Assembly: GCA_036677085.1 (NCBI GenBank)
Contig: JAKFFI010000014.1
Location: forward strand, 1 to 64,000
DNA length: 64,000 bases
Direction: 5' to 3'
From: JAGPUQ01 sp036677085
Lineage (GTDB): Bacteria > Pseudomonadota > Gammaproteobacteria > Pseudomonadales > Porticoccaceae
The notes under the pieces are model-generated. The model saw only the letters and a list, made by a program, of their open reading frames with translations, was not told the DNA's origin and made no database searches. Of the stretch, positions 7,901 to 16,395 are shown one piece after another (positions within the stretch are counted from its first letter, which is position 1; each line of letters starts with the position of its first letter). The position numbers and the translations under genes were made by a program.

Positions 7901-8257
7901 ATGAGCCAGAAGAAAATTACTCGAGCCCGACGCGCACGTCGCGCCAGGGCGAAAATTCGGGAACTCGGCGCGGACAGGTTGTGCGTCCATCGGACCCCGC
8001 GGCATATATACGCCCAGGTGATTCGTACCAGCGCCGGCCAGGATACGGTGGTTGCGCAGGCGTCCACCCTGGATGCCGGGCTGCGGCAGTCCACGACCGG
8101 CAATATCCAGGCGGCGAGCGCCGTCGGCGGGTTGATCGCGGAGCGGGCGTCGCTCGCCGGGGTTACTCGCGTCGCGTTTGATCGTAGTGGATTTAAATAT
8201 CACGGGCGGATCAAGGCGCTCGCCGATGCCGCCCGCGCCGGCGGCTTGGACTTCTGA
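7901..8257 (+). CDS. rplR: 50S ribosomal protein L18
   Basis: The 118-residue product (E. coli 117) has a basic N-terminus, MSQKKITRARRARRARAKIR, followed by the 5S rRNA binding core with HRTPRHIYAQVI and ending FDRSGFKYHGRIKALADAAR. L18 joins L5 in the 5S rRNA complex. The next gene starts 10 bases later. Confidence 0.96.
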   Translation: MSQKKITRARRARRARAKIRELGADRLCVHRTPRHIYAQVIRTSAGQDTVVAQASTLDAGLRQSTTGNIQAASAVGGLIAERASLAGVTRVAFDRSGFKYHGRIKALADAARAGGLDF

Positions 8258-8267
8258 AGGTTGCATA

Positions 8268-8780
8268 ATGGCTAAGCAAAACGCTCGTGAATCGGACGTT
8301 AACGACGGCTTGATCGAAAAGCTGGTTCAGGTTAATCGCGTCGCCAAAACCGTCAAAGGGGGCCGGATTTTCGGCTTTACCGCGTTGACGGTGGTGGGTG
8401 ACGGGAAAGGTCGGGTGGGCTTTGGTCGTGGCAAGGCGCGCGAGGTGCCTCTTGCCATCCAGAAGGCCATCGAGGCCGCGCGCCGCAACATGATTGCCGT
8501 CGACCTCAGTCGCACTACGCTACAGTATCCGATCACCGCCAAGCACGGCGCGTCGCGGGTGTACATGCAGCCGGCGTCCGAGGGGACCGGCGTTATTGCC
8601 GGCGGTGCCATGCGCGCCGTGTTGGAGCTTGCTGGCGTCCAGAACGTTCTGGCGAAATGCTACGGTTCTACCAACCCGGTCAACGTGGTGCGGGCAACTT
8701 TCAAGGGCCTCAAGAACATGCGTGCGCCCGAACAGGTAGCGGCGCGGCGTGGTAAGCATTTGGACGACATTCTGGGCTAA
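8268..8780 (+). CDS. rpsE: 30S ribosomal protein S5
   Basis: An open frame runs 90 bases further upstream through the end of rplR, but the real start is the ATG giving MAKQNARESDVNDGLIEKL, with GAAGG about 8 bases upstream; 170 residues (E. coli 167). The dsRNA-binding-like N-domain with VVGDGKGRVGFGRGKAREV and the C-domain GNTATURE-type fold of S5 are recognisable. S5 lies at the mRNA entry and affects accuracy. Confidence 0.96.
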   Translation: MAKQNARESDVNDGLIEKLVQVNRVAKTVKGGRIFGFTALTVVGDGKGRVGFGRGKAREVPLAIQKAIEAARRNMIAVDLSRTTLQYPITAKHGASRVYMQPASEGTGVIAGGAMRAVLELAGVQNVLAKCYGSTNPVNVVRATFKGLKNMRAPEQVAARRGKHLDDILG

Positions 8781-8806
8781 GAGAAGCCCTCAGCGGAAAT
8801 ACAGCG

Positions 8807-8992
8807 ATGACTGCGAGCAAATTGAAGGTGACCCAGGTGAAAAGCAGCTACGGCCGGTTGGCCCGCCACCGTGCGTGTCTGGTCGGGCTGGGACTGCGCA
8901 AGGTTGGCCACCAGGTAGTGCTGGAGAACACCCCGTCGGTGCGCGGCATGGTCAACAAGGTGGAATACATGATTCGCGTGGAAGAGGTCTGA
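8807..8992 (+). CDS. rpmD: 50S ribosomal protein L30
   Basis: A 61-residue protein (E. coli 59) with the L30 motif LRKVGHQVVLENTPSVRGMV. L30 is a small 50S protein near domain II of 23S rRNA. It lies 26 bases after rpsE and two bases before rplO, consistent with coupled translation. Confidence 0.95.
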   Translation: MTASKLKVTQVKSSYGRLARHRACLVGLGLRKVGHQVVLENTPSVRGMVNKVEYMIRVEEV

Positions 8993-8994
8993 AT

Positions 8995-9441
8995 ATGCGA
9001 CTGAATACATTGAGTCCGGCGCCTGGGCGCCACAAGGCTCCCAGGCGTGTAGGCAGGGGCATTGGATCCGGGCTTGGCAAAACCTGCGGGCGCGGCCACA
9101 AGGGTCAGAAGGCGCGAGCTGGTGGACGTGTTCGTCCCGGATTCGAAGGTGGCCAGATGCCCTTGCAGAAGCGTCTGCCGAAATATGGCTTTACGAGCCG
9201 TATCAGCCGCGTCAGCGCGCAGATTCGCTTGGTTGAGCTTAACCAGATCGAAGGCGGTGTGGTTGACTTGGCAGCGTTGCGGCAAGCCGGATTGATTGGC
9301 GGTTCCATTGAGCGCGCCAAGATCTTTCTGGCGGGTGAGCTTGATGCGGGCAAGGCGCTGGTGGTTCGCGGGCTGAGCGTTACCGGTGGTGCCCGTGCGG
9401 CCATAGAAGCCGCTGGCGGCAGTGTGGAGGCGTTGGTTTAA
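8995..9441 (+). CDS. rplO: 50S ribosomal protein L15
   Basis: The ATG at 8995 gives 148 residues beginning MRLNTLSPAPGRHKAPRRVG (E. coli 144); an upstream in-frame extension only shadows rpmD. The glycine-rich N-terminus GRGIGSGLGKTCGRGHKGQ threads into the 50S core. L15 is a late assembly protein. It is eight bases upstream of secY, the conserved link between ribosome and translocon genes. Confidence 0.96.
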   Translation: MRLNTLSPAPGRHKAPRRVGRGIGSGLGKTCGRGHKGQKARAGGRVRPGFEGGQMPLQKRLPKYGFTSRISRVSAQIRLVELNQIEGGVVDLAALRQAGLIGGSIERAKIFLAGELDAGKALVVRGLSVTGGARAAIEAAGGSVEALV

Positions 9442-9449
9442 CGATTCCC

Positions 9450-10778
9450 ATGGTGCGCAAACCTCTGCCAGCGGTAAACAAGAAGGGCCTTACGGAGCTC
9501 TGGGCGCGGCTGCGTTTCCTGCTGCTGGCGATCGTGGTGTATCGACTTGGTACTCACATTCCGCTGCCGGGAATTGATCCCGACCGGGTGGCGAGTCTGT
9601 TCAAGCAGAACCAGGGTACCTTGCTGGGTATGTTCAATATGTTTTCCGGCGGCGCGCTGGAACGCATGAGTATCATGGCGCTGGGTGTGATGCCCTATAT
9701 CTCGGCATCCATCATCGTGCAGTTGATGAGCGCGGTGACTCCCGCGCTTGAGCAACTCAAGAAGGAGGGGGACGCGGGCCGGCGCAAGCTGACCCAGATG
9801 ACCCGCTATCTGACGGTACTGCTGGCGCTGATTCAGGGCGCGGGGATGGCATTCGGGCTGGCGGGCCAAGGTCTGGCGTACTACCCAGGGTTGACGTTTT
9901 ACCTGACCGCCATCACCTCGCTGGTTGCCGGAGCGGTGTTTCTCATGTGGTTGGGTGAACAGATCACGGAGCGCGGCATTGGCAATGGCATCTCGATGCT
10001 GATCTTTGCAGGAATTGTCGCTGGATTGCCGCGTGCGCTCGGGCAGGCGTTCGAATCGGCCCGTCAAGGCGAACTGAATATAGCCGTGTTGTTGGTGGTC
10101 GCGCTCATCGCGGTGGCCGTAATATATTTTGTCGTGTTTATCGAGCGCGGTCAGCGCCGTATCACGGTAAACTACGCCCAGCGTCAGCAGCAGGGGCGCG
10201 GAGCTTATGCCCAGCAAAGCAGTCATTTGCCGCTCAAGGTCAACATGGCGGGGGTGATCCCGGCAATTTTTGCGAGCAGTCTGCTGTTGTTTCCGGCGAC
10301 GGTGACGCAGATGTTCGGGCAAGGAGCGGGCGCGCCAGACTGGCTTCAGGACGTCGCCTATTTTCTTGGGCCGGGGCAGTTGCTTCACAGTGCACTGTTT
10401 GCCGCGCTGATCATTTTCTTTTGCTTCTTCTACACGGCGCTGGTGTTCAATCCCAAAGAGGTTGCCGATAACCTCAAGCGTGGCAATGCCTATTTGCCGG
10501 GCATTCGTCCGGGTGAGCAGACCGCCAATTACATTGATGGCGTAGTCACGCGCCTGACCGTGATAGGCGCGATTTACATAGCTGGTGTATGTCTGTTGCC
10601 GCAGGCGCTGAATGTCTACTTCAATGTCCCGTTCTATCTGGGTGGGACGTCGCTGCTGATCGCGGTGGTGGTGACCATGGACTTTATGGCCCAGGTGCAA
10701 TCTCATCTGATGTCTCATCAGTATGAGTCGGTATTGAAAAAGGCCAACCTGAAGGGTTACGGCGGCGGGATTCGTTGA
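9450..10778 (+). CDS. secY: Protein translocase channel subunit SecY
   Basis: The 442-residue protein has about ten membrane segments, beginning after the basic stretch ELWARLRFLLLAIVVYRLG and including the plug-region motif FNMFSGGALERMSIMALGV and the conserved NYIDGVVTRLTVIGA. SecY forms the SecYEG inner-membrane channel for secreted and membrane proteins. Its place between rplO and rpmJ is canonical. The cytosolic loop IERGQRRITVNYAQRQQ is the ribosome and SecA contact seen in the family. Confidence 0.98.
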   Translation: MVRKPLPAVNKKGLTELWARLRFLLLAIVVYRLGTHIPLPGIDPDRVASLFKQNQGTLLGMFNMFSGGALERMSIMALGVMPYISASIIVQLMSAVTPALEQLKKEGDAGRRKLTQMTRYLTVLLALIQGAGMAFGLAGQGLAYYPGLTFYLTAITSLVAGAVFLMWLGEQITERGIGNGISMLIFAGIVAGLPRALGQAFESARQGELNIAVLLVVALIAVAVIYFVVFIERGQRRITVNYAQRQQQGRGAYAQQSSHLPLKVNMAGVIPAIFASSLLLFPATVTQMFGQGAGAPDWLQDVAYFLGPGQLLHSALFAALIIFFCFFYTALVFNPKEVADNLKRGNAYLPGIRPGEQTANYIDGVVTRLTVIGAIYIAGVCLLPQALNVYFNVPFYLGGTSLLIAVVVTMDFMAQVQSHLMSHQYESVLKKANLKGYGGGIR

Positions 10779-10793
10779 ATTACGAGGTGTGAG

Positions 10794-10910
10794 ATGAAAG
10801 TAAGGGCATCGGTGAAGAAACTTTGCCGCAACTGCAAGCAGATTCGGCGCAAACGGGTTCTGCGGATCATCTGCAGCGCGGAACCGCGCCACAAGCAACG
10901 GCAGGGCTGA
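10794..10910 (+). CDS. rpmJ: 50S ribosomal protein L36, zinc-binding form
   Basis: This short gene encodes 38 residues, MKVRASVKKLCRNCKQIRRK and onward to CSAEPRHKQRQG. Cys11, Cys14, Cys27 and His33 form the zinc ribbon, so it is the zinc-dependent form. GAGG lies about 6 bases upstream. It is followed by a 96-base gap before rpsM that holds a hairpin. Confidence 0.95.
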   Translation: MKVRASVKKLCRNCKQIRRKRVLRIICSAEPRHKQRQG

Positions 10911-10956
10911 TAGCGGATGTTGATTGCTACGACCCTGACGACAATCGGACTTCCGC

Positions 10957-10977
10957 GCCCTGCGAACCGCACGGCGG
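10957..10977 (+). promoter_or_regulatory. Hairpin in the alpha-operon leader position
   Basis: CGCCCTGCG at 10957-10965 pairs with CGCACGGCG at 10969-10977, with one C-C mismatch, around the loop AAC. It lies 29 bases upstream of the rpsM ATG, in the 96-base rpmJ-rpsM gap. In E. coli this gap carries a pseudoknot bound by S4 to control the operon. The position is equivalent, but I cannot show a pseudoknot here. Confidence 0.35.
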
Positions 10978-11006
10978 CGTCAAACATGAGCAGTGGAGTG
11001 AATTGA

Positions 11007-11363
11007 ATGGCCCGTATTGCCGGTGTCAACATCCCTGACAGCAAGCATGCTGTTATCGCGCTGACCTATGTTTATGGCATAGGGCGGACAACGGCGCGAC
11101 GCGTTTGCGAACAGGCCAACGTCCCCGAAACCGTGAAGATCGGCGATCTGAGGGAAGATCAACTGGATGCCGTGCGTGGCGCGGTGGCCAAAATTGCCGT
11201 TGAGGGCGATCTGCGCCGCGAGGTCAATATGAGCATCAAGCGCCTGCTCGACCTCGGATGCTACCGCGGTTTGCGCCATCGCCGGGGCCTTCCGGCTCGT
11301 GGCCAGCGCACCAAGACCAACGCGAGAACCCGCAAGGGTCCCCGCAAGCCTATCAAGCGTTAA
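11007..11363 (+). CDS. rpsM: 30S ribosomal protein S13
   Basis: The 118-residue protein begins MARIAGVNIPDSKHAVIAL and carries the helix-two-turn-helix region and the C-terminal RGLPARGQRTKTNARTRKGP tail that reaches the P-site tRNA. S13 pairs with S19 and forms bridges to the 50S. GGAG lies upstream. Length equals that of E. coli S13. Confidence 0.97.
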   Translation: MARIAGVNIPDSKHAVIALTYVYGIGRTTARRVCEQANVPETVKIGDLREDQLDAVRGAVAKIAVEGDLRREVNMSIKRLLDLGCYRGLRHRRGLPARGQRTKTNARTRKGPRKPIKR

Positions 11364-11390
11364 CCTGCGCGTAGTCGAGCGAGATTTCCT

Positions 11391-11783
11391 ATGGCCAAAG
11401 CGCCCAGTAAAGTAGTAAAAAAGAAGATCAAGCGTACGGTGGTTGACGGCGTCGCGCATGTGCACGCGTCGTTCAACAATACCATCGTCACCATTACCGA
11501 TCGCCAGGGCAATGCGCTGGTGTGGACGACTTCCGGTGGATCTGGCTTCCGGGGCTCGCGCAAGAGCACGCCGTTCGCAGCCCAGGTTGCTGCGGAACGA
11601 GCGGCTACCGCGGCCCTGGAATACGGGATGCAGAACGTCGATGTGCGCGTTAAAGGGCCGGGTCCAGGACGCGAGTCAGCCGTTCGTGCGCTGAACAACG
11701 CTGGCTTCAAGATTACCAATATCACGGATGTAACCCCAATTCCACACAACGGTTGCCGGCCACCGAAGAAACGCCGTGTGTGA
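11391..11783 (+). CDS. rpsK: 30S ribosomal protein S11
   Basis: The 130-residue product (E. coli 129) contains GVAHVHASFNNTIVTITDR and KGPGPGRESAVRALNNAGF, both diagnostic. S11 forms the 30S platform near the E-site and the Shine-Dalgarno helix. It lies 27 bases after rpsM and ends with the basic tail HNGCRPPKKRRV. Confidence 0.97.
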   Translation: MAKAPSKVVKKKIKRTVVDGVAHVHASFNNTIVTITDRQGNALVWTTSGGSGFRGSRKSTPFAAQVAAERAATAALEYGMQNVDVRVKGPGPGRESAVRALNNAGFKITNITDVTPIPHNGCRPPKKRRV

Positions 11784-11814
11784 AGTCGCAGCATAGAAGA
11801 GGATCGATAGTCTG

Positions 11815-12435
11815 ATGGCAAGATATCTGGGCCCTACCTGCAAGTTGTCGCGCCGCGAAGGTACCGACTTGTTCCTGAAAAGTGGCATTCGGCCTCTGGA
11901 ATCCAAATGCCGTGCCGATAGTATTCCCGGCCAGCATGGGCAGCGGCGCAGCCGTTTGTCCGATTACGGGGTCCAGTTGCGGGAAAAGCAGAAAGTGCGG
12001 CGGCTCTACGGCGTGTTGGAAAAGCAGTTCCGCAATTACTATGCAGCGGCGGCGCGGCGCAAGGGAGTGACGGGTGAGAACCTGCTTCGGCTACTCGAGC
12101 AGCGGCTGGACAATGTGGTGTACCGAATGGGTTTTGGATCCACGCGCGCCGAGGCTCGCCAGCTGATTGCCCACAGCTGCATCCTGATCAACGGCCGCAA
12201 GGTCAATGTGCCGTCCGTGCAGGTCGCCGAAGGTGACGTGATTGGTGTGCGCGAGCGTGCGAAGACGCAACTGCGGATCCAGTCCGCGCTGCAACTTGCG
12301 ACTCAGCGCGGTGCGGTTGATTGGGTGGACGTAGACGTCAACAAGATGGAAGGTGTTTTCAAGCGGGCTCCTGATCGCTCGGAGTTGCCCAGTGAGATCA
12401 ACGAAAGCCTTATCGTTGAACTCTATTCGAAATAA
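11815..12435 (+). CDS. rpsD: 30S ribosomal protein S4
   Basis: The 206-residue protein begins MARYLGPTCKLSRREGTDLF and has the S4 RNA-binding domain RLDNVVYRMGFGSTRAEARQ in its second half. S4 nucleates 30S assembly, has mRNA helicase activity at the entry channel and, in E. coli, represses this operon. Its length is the same as in E. coli. Confidence 0.97.
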   Translation: MARYLGPTCKLSRREGTDLFLKSGIRPLESKCRADSIPGQHGQRRSRLSDYGVQLREKQKVRRLYGVLEKQFRNYYAAAARRKGVTGENLLRLLEQRLDNVVYRMGFGSTRAEARQLIAHSCILINGRKVNVPSVQVAEGDVIGVRERAKTQLRIQSALQLATQRGAVDWVDVDVNKMEGVFKRAPDRSELPSEINESLIVELYSK

Positions 12436-12477
12436 TTGTCGGCATCACGCGACAGGCACTGAAATAGTTGAGGGTAC

Positions 12478-13470
12478 ATGCAAACATCATCTACAGAACT
12501 GCTTACCCCGCGTTCGATTGACATTACCGCCCATGACAGGAGTCATGCACGGATTGTCCTCGAACCCCTTGAGCGTGGCTTTGGGCATACATTGGGCAAT
12601 GCGTTGCGCCGCATCCTGTTGTCCTGGATGCCTGGCTGCGCCATCGTCGAAGTTGAAATCGATGGGGTGCAGCACGAGTACAGCGCAATCGAAGGTGTGC
12701 AGGAAGATGTGATCGAGATCCTGCTGAACCTCAAGAATATCGCCATTTCGATGCACGGTAAGGAAGATGCACGCGTGTCCCTTCGCAAGAAGGGCCCGGC
12801 CATAGTCACGGCCGGAGACATCAAGTCCGACGCCAACATCGAAATACACAATCCGGAGCATGTCATTTGCAGGATATCGGGTAACACCGAGCTCAACATG
12901 ACGTTGCGTATTTTGCGCGGGCGAGGATACGAGCCGGCGGATGCGCGCGACGGCGGTGACGAGGAAACCCGTTCGATCGGCAAGCTGCGACTGGACGCAT
13001 CCTATAGTCCGGTGCGCCGTGTTTCCTATGTGGTGGAGCGGGCGCGCGTCGAGCAACGTACAGATCTCGACAAGCTGGTGCTTGATCTTGAAACCAATGG
13101 CAGCATTGGACCGGAGGAAGCCATCCGGCGCGCGGCGTCCATTTTGCAGCAGCAGTTGGCGGTTTTTGTCGATATGGAGAGTGATCGTAAAGCGGAGCCG
13201 GAAAAACGGCACAGCGAGATCGACCCTATCCTGTTGCGTCCGGTCGATGACCTGGAATTGACGGTGCGTTCAGCCAATTGCCTCAAGGCTGAAGCCATTT
13301 ATTACATTGGCGATCTCATTCAGCGCACCGAAGTGGAATTGCTGAAGACCCCGAATCTCGGCAAAAAATCGCTGACGGAGATCAAGGATATGCTGGCTTC
13401 CCGCGGTCTGTCCCTGGGAATGCGGCTCGAGAACTGGCCGCCGGCAAATCTCAAAGCCGGCGATAATTGA
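12478..13470 (+). CDS. rpoA: DNA-directed RNA polymerase alpha subunit
   Basis: The 330-residue protein (E. coli 329) has the dimerising N-domain (about 1-235, with the motif RGFGHTLGNALRR-like GFGHTLGNALRRILLSWMPG) and the C-domain (about 250-325) with the DNA-binding VRSANCLKAEAI helix and NLGKKSLTEIKDMLASRGL. Alpha assembles core polymerase and contacts UP elements and activators. It lies 42 bases after rpsD and 64 before rplQ. Confidence 0.98.
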   Translation: MQTSSTELLTPRSIDITAHDRSHARIVLEPLERGFGHTLGNALRRILLSWMPGCAIVEVEIDGVQHEYSAIEGVQEDVIEILLNLKNIAISMHGKEDARVSLRKKGPAIVTAGDIKSDANIEIHNPEHVICRISGNTELNMTLRILRGRGYEPADARDGGDEETRSIGKLRLDASYSPVRRVSYVVERARVEQRTDLDKLVLDLETNGSIGPEEAIRRAASILQQQLAVFVDMESDRKAEPEKRHSEIDPILLRPVDDLELTVRSANCLKAEAIYYIGDLIQRTEVELLKTPNLGKKSLTEIKDMLASRGLSLGMRLENWPPANLKAGDN

Positions 13471-13534
13471 ATCCCGGCAGTAGCCGATTTTTCTGAGTGT
13501 AACCGGGTCGTAAAACCCGTCGAGGAACCTAGCC

Positions 13535-13930
13535 ATGCGTCATCTTCACAGTGGCCGCAAACTGAATCGTACCAGTCCGCATCGCCGGGCGATGTTTCGG
13601 AACATGACTGCATCTCTGGTGGAACACGAACTGATTCGCACCACGCTGCCCAAGGCCAAGGAGCTGCGGCGCGTTGCCGAGCCCCTGATCACCCTGGCCA
13701 AGCGCGACAGCGTCGCCAACCGGCGTCTCGCATTCGCCCGGTTACGCGACAAGGCCGCGGTGGGTAAGTTGTTTGCCGAGCTTGGCCCGCGCTACGAAGG
13801 CCGCCCAGGAGGCTATCTCCGCATTCTCAAATGCGGTTTTCGCGCCGGTGATAAGGCGCCGATGGCCTATGTCGAACTGGTTGATCGACCCCGCGCGGAC
13901 GGCGATGCGGACGCGGCTGCAGAGGACTAG
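13535..13930 (+). CDS. rplQ: 50S ribosomal protein L17
   Basis: The 131-residue product (E. coli 127) begins MRHLHSGRKLNRTSPHRRAM, the invariant L17 N-terminus, and includes YLRILKCGFRAGDKAPMAYV. L17 lies near the tunnel exit. It is the last gene of the ribosomal block and is followed by a terminator after 27 bases. Confidence 0.97.
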   Translation: MRHLHSGRKLNRTSPHRRAMFRNMTASLVEHELIRTTLPKAKELRRVAEPLITLAKRDSVANRRLAFARLRDKAAVGKLFAELGPRYEGRPGGYLRILKCGFRAGDKAPMAYVELVDRPRADGDADAAAED

Positions 13931-13957
13931 TGGCAGAACCCAAGCCAGCGAACCAAG

Positions 13958-13980
13958 AGCCGGGGCGAGCCCGGCTTTTT
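13958..13980 (+). terminator. Rho-independent terminator closing the ribosomal block
   Basis: AGCCGGG at 13958-13964 pairs with CCCGGCT at 13970-13976 around the loop GCGAG, and five T residues follow through 13980. It lies 27 bases after the rplQ stop. A GC-rich stem with an immediate T run is a standard intrinsic terminator. The remaining gap to galE (13981-14086) shows no convincing promoter. Confidence 0.8.
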
Positions 13981-14086
13981 GCTGTTGGACGCATTGCCAT
14001 CCCCGGTGCGTATTCGCGAAGTGTCGAGCACTATCTATTGCGGCTGATGAATTCAAGATGATCAGGCTATTGATTGGCCCATCGCC

Positions 14087-15115
14087 GTGAAAATTCTGGT
14101 AACCGGCGGCGCTGGGTATATCGGCAGTCATCTCTGCATCGCGCTGGTGGAGGCGGGCTTCCAGCCGGTCGTGGCGGATAATTTCAGCAATAGCCGGCCA
14201 GCGGTGGTTGACCGGCTTGCCGCAATCATCGGGAAGCCGACACCGGTTGCCACCGGTGACATCAGCGAAGCGGCGTTTCTCGACCGGATATTCCAAGAAC
14301 ACGAATTCCGCGCGGTGATCCACCTTGCCGGCTCGAAATCCGTAGAGGAATCCTGCCGGCTGCCTTTGCTTTACTACCAGAATAACCTCGGCGGCACCCT
14401 GAGTCTCTGTGCTGCCATGGAGCGCAGCGGGGTGCGCAACCTGCTGTTCAGTTCCTCGGCCACCGTCTATGGCGGCTGTTCCATGAGCCCCGTGAAAGAG
14501 AACGCGCCCCTTTCCGCAGCCAATCCCTACGGGCGTACGAAGCTGATGATCGAGCGTCTGCTCGCCGATCTGGTGGCAGCGCCGGCCGCCAGGTCAGGGC
14601 CTTGGCGAGTGGCCGCCCTGCGCTATTTCAATCCCGTGGGCGCCCACGGCAGCGGTTTGCTGGGTGAGGATCCAGTGGGCATTCCCGACAATCTGGTGCC
14701 CTATGTCGCCGACGTTGCCTTGGGTAAACGACCGCATCTCAACATTTACGGTAACACCTACTACACCCGCGACGGCACCGGGATACGCGACTACATTCAT
14801 GTGATGGATCTGGCGGAAGGCCATGTGGCGGCATTGCGCTATGTGTTGGGCGCGGACCGCAGCGGCTACTTCGCCTGGAATCTGGGAACCGGACGTGGTT
14901 CCACGGTCCTGGAAGTGGTGGCGGCTTTCGAGCGCGCCAGCGGCCGCTCGGTGCCCTGTGTCATGGCGCCCAAGCGACCTGGGGATGTCGCTGAATCCTG
15001 GGCACATGTCGGGCGCGCGCAGGCCGAACTCGGCTGGAGCGCGCGGCGCGATCTGGATGAGATGATGGCGGATGTGTGGCGCTGGCGGTCGGCCAATCCG
15101 GACGGCATCCGGTGA
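14087..15115 (+). CDS. galE: UDP-glucose 4-epimerase
   Basis: The 342-residue protein is an extended short-chain dehydrogenase with the NAD-binding motif GGAGYIGSH (residues 7-15), the catalytic serine region SSSATVY (S124) and YGRTK (Y148, K152). It interconverts UDP-glucose and UDP-galactose, supplying sugars for LPS or capsule. The start is GTG without a clear ribosome site. The ARR at the end of the ribosomal block places it in its own unit, ending just before the thioesterase gene. The family also includes UDP-GlcNAc epimerases, so the exact sugar is not fixed. Confidence 0.88.
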   Translation: MKILVTGGAGYIGSHLCIALVEAGFQPVVADNFSNSRPAVVDRLAAIIGKPTPVATGDISEAAFLDRIFQEHEFRAVIHLAGSKSVEESCRLPLLYYQNNLGGTLSLCAAMERSGVRNLLFSSSATVYGGCSMSPVKENAPLSAANPYGRTKLMIERLLADLVAAPAARSGPWRVAALRYFNPVGAHGSGLLGEDPVGIPDNLVPYVADVALGKRPHLNIYGNTYYTRDGTGIRDYIHVMDLAEGHVAALRYVLGADRSGYFAWNLGTGRGSTVLEVVAAFERASGRSVPCVMAPKRPGDVAESWAHVGRAQAELGWSARRDLDEMMADVWRWRSANPDGIR

Positions 15116-15150
15116 GTGGGTGCAGCGGGAACGCGATGGGAGCCGTCGTC

Positions 15151-15573
15151 ATGGACCAGGCCGCGCTGACCGAGTTTCTCCGCGCTGAATTTCCGCAGAG
15201 CAGCGTCAGCATCGAGGCGGTTTCCGCGCGCGGAGTTGCAGTACGCCAGGTGATTGGATTTGAGCACCTGCGTCCGGGGGGCACAGTGTCCGGGCCGGCG
15301 CTGATGGCCGTTGCGGATGTCGCGCTTTATGTCTCCATACTCGCCATCATGGGTCCGGTCGCGCTTGCGGTTACCACCAGTCTGACCATCAATTTTTTGC
15401 GTAAACCCGCCGGGGACGCCGATATTTTGGGGGAGTGCCGTCTGCTCAAGGTCGGCAAGCGTCTGGTGGTGGGTGAAGTGACACTCTATTCCGACGGTAG
15501 CCGTCTGCCGGTAGCCCATGTCACCGGCACCTACGCGATTCCGCCGGACGCGATTTCGGTTTCGTCGAGCTGA
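15151..15573 (+). CDS. PaaI-type hotdog-fold thioesterase
   Basis: The chosen ATG gives 140 residues beginning MDQAALTEFLRAEFPQSS, with GGAG eight bases upstream; an ATG at 15136 would add five residues. The segment HLRPGGTVSGPALMAVADVA, with the catalytic-type aspartate on the central helix, and VTTSLTINFLRKP match the PaaI family of acyl-CoA thioesterases. The natural substrate cannot be inferred. It follows galE by 35 bases and faces apaH, with a hairpin across both stop codons. Confidence 0.8.
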   Translation: MDQAALTEFLRAEFPQSSVSIEAVSARGVAVRQVIGFEHLRPGGTVSGPALMAVADVALYVSILAIMGPVALAVTTSLTINFLRKPAGDADILGECRLLKVGKRLVVGEVTLYSDGSRLPVAHVTGTYAIPPDAISVSSS

Positions 15574-15589
15574 GACCGTTGGCTCAGCT
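15568..15589. terminator. Hairpin across the convergent thioesterase and apaH stops
   Basis: AGCTGAG at 15568-15574 pairs with CTCAGCT at 15583-15589, extended inside by CC/GG past a bulged A. The left arm contains the TGA stop of the thioesterase gene and the right arm abuts the apaH stop on the other strand. No T run follows, so intrinsic termination is uncertain. Confidence 0.4.
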
Positions 15590-16392
15590 TATCCGGTTCC
15601 GCACGGACAGTGATGGTAGCGGCCAATGGCGAGATTCATCAGCCGCAGGCGGCCGCCCCAGACGCAGCCGGTGTCCAGTGGAAACAGCCCGGGGCCGCAA
15701 TCCGCGCCGTTCAGGGCGGCCCAGTGGCCGAACACGATGGGAATGTCACGGGTCGCGCGACCGGTATGAGCGTACCAGGGCAACAGCCCGGGTGGCGGCG
15801 ACGCCGGGCCGGTTTTGGTGCGCAAATCGAGGCGCCCCGCCGCGTCGCAAAAGCGCATGCGCGTGAATGCGTTGACGATGGCGCGCCAGCGTGCGGACCC
15901 GGTTAGATCGGCGCTCCAGTCCGGCGCGTCGCCGTACAGTTCGCCCAGCAGCGCGATGGATTCGGTGCGCAACACGGCCTCCACTTCGCCGGCGTAACCG
16001 CGCGCCTGGGCTAGCGACCAGCCGGGCAAGATCCCGGCGTGGACCAGCACATGGCCTTGTGCTTCGATCAGCAGTGGCCGATGGCGCAGCCAGTGCAGCA
16101 GCTCGTCGCGATCCGGTGCCGTCAGAATCCCGTCCAGCGTGTCCTTGGGATGCGCCGGCCGCACGCCGGCTGCGACCGCCAGCAAATGCAGGTCATGATT
16201 CCCGAGCACGGTGTCGAAGCTGGCACCCAGCGCAGTAGCCCAGCGCAGTGTGGCGAGCGAATCCGGGCCCCGATTGACGATGTCGCCCACGGCGAGCAGG
16301 CGATCCTGCGCCGGATCGAAGCTCACGCTGTCGAGCAGCCGGCGCAGCGGGTCGAGGCAGCCCTGGATGTCACCTACCGCGTAGAAAGTCAC
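15589..16392 (-). CDS. apaH: Bis(5'-nucleosyl)-tetraphosphatase, symmetrical
   Basis: The 267-residue protein has the metallophosphatase motifs GDIQG, GDIVNRGPDS and GNHDLHLL in order, as in ApaH, which splits Ap4A into two ADP and also removes Np4 caps from RNA. Length matches E. coli ApaH (280) closely. It is the last gene of the lptD-surA-pdxA-rsmA-apaG-apaH string, separated from apaG by three bases. Confidence 0.95.
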   Translation of the reverse strand: MTFYAVGDIQGCLDPLRRLLDSVSFDPAQDRLLAVGDIVNRGPDSLATLRWATALGASFDTVLGNHDLHLLAVAAGVRPAHPKDTLDGILTAPDRDELLHWLRHRPLLIEAQGHVLVHAGILPGWSLAQARGYAGEVEAVLRTESIALLGELYGDAPDWSADLTGSARWRAIVNAFTRMRFCDAAGRLDLRTKTGPASPPPGLLPWYAHTGRATRDIPIVFGHWAALNGADCGPGLFPLDTGCVWGGRLRLMNLAIGRYHHCPCGTG

Positions 16393-16395
16393 GGC

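Noticed and set aside
8178..8267. N-terminal extension of rpsE
   Set aside because: It overlaps rplR in another frame and precedes the conserved S5 start with its own ribosome site.
9438..10898. 486-codon minus-strand frame opposite secY
   Set aside because: Composition is His/Arg/Gln-rich as expected of antisense to a membrane protein gene; secY is certain.
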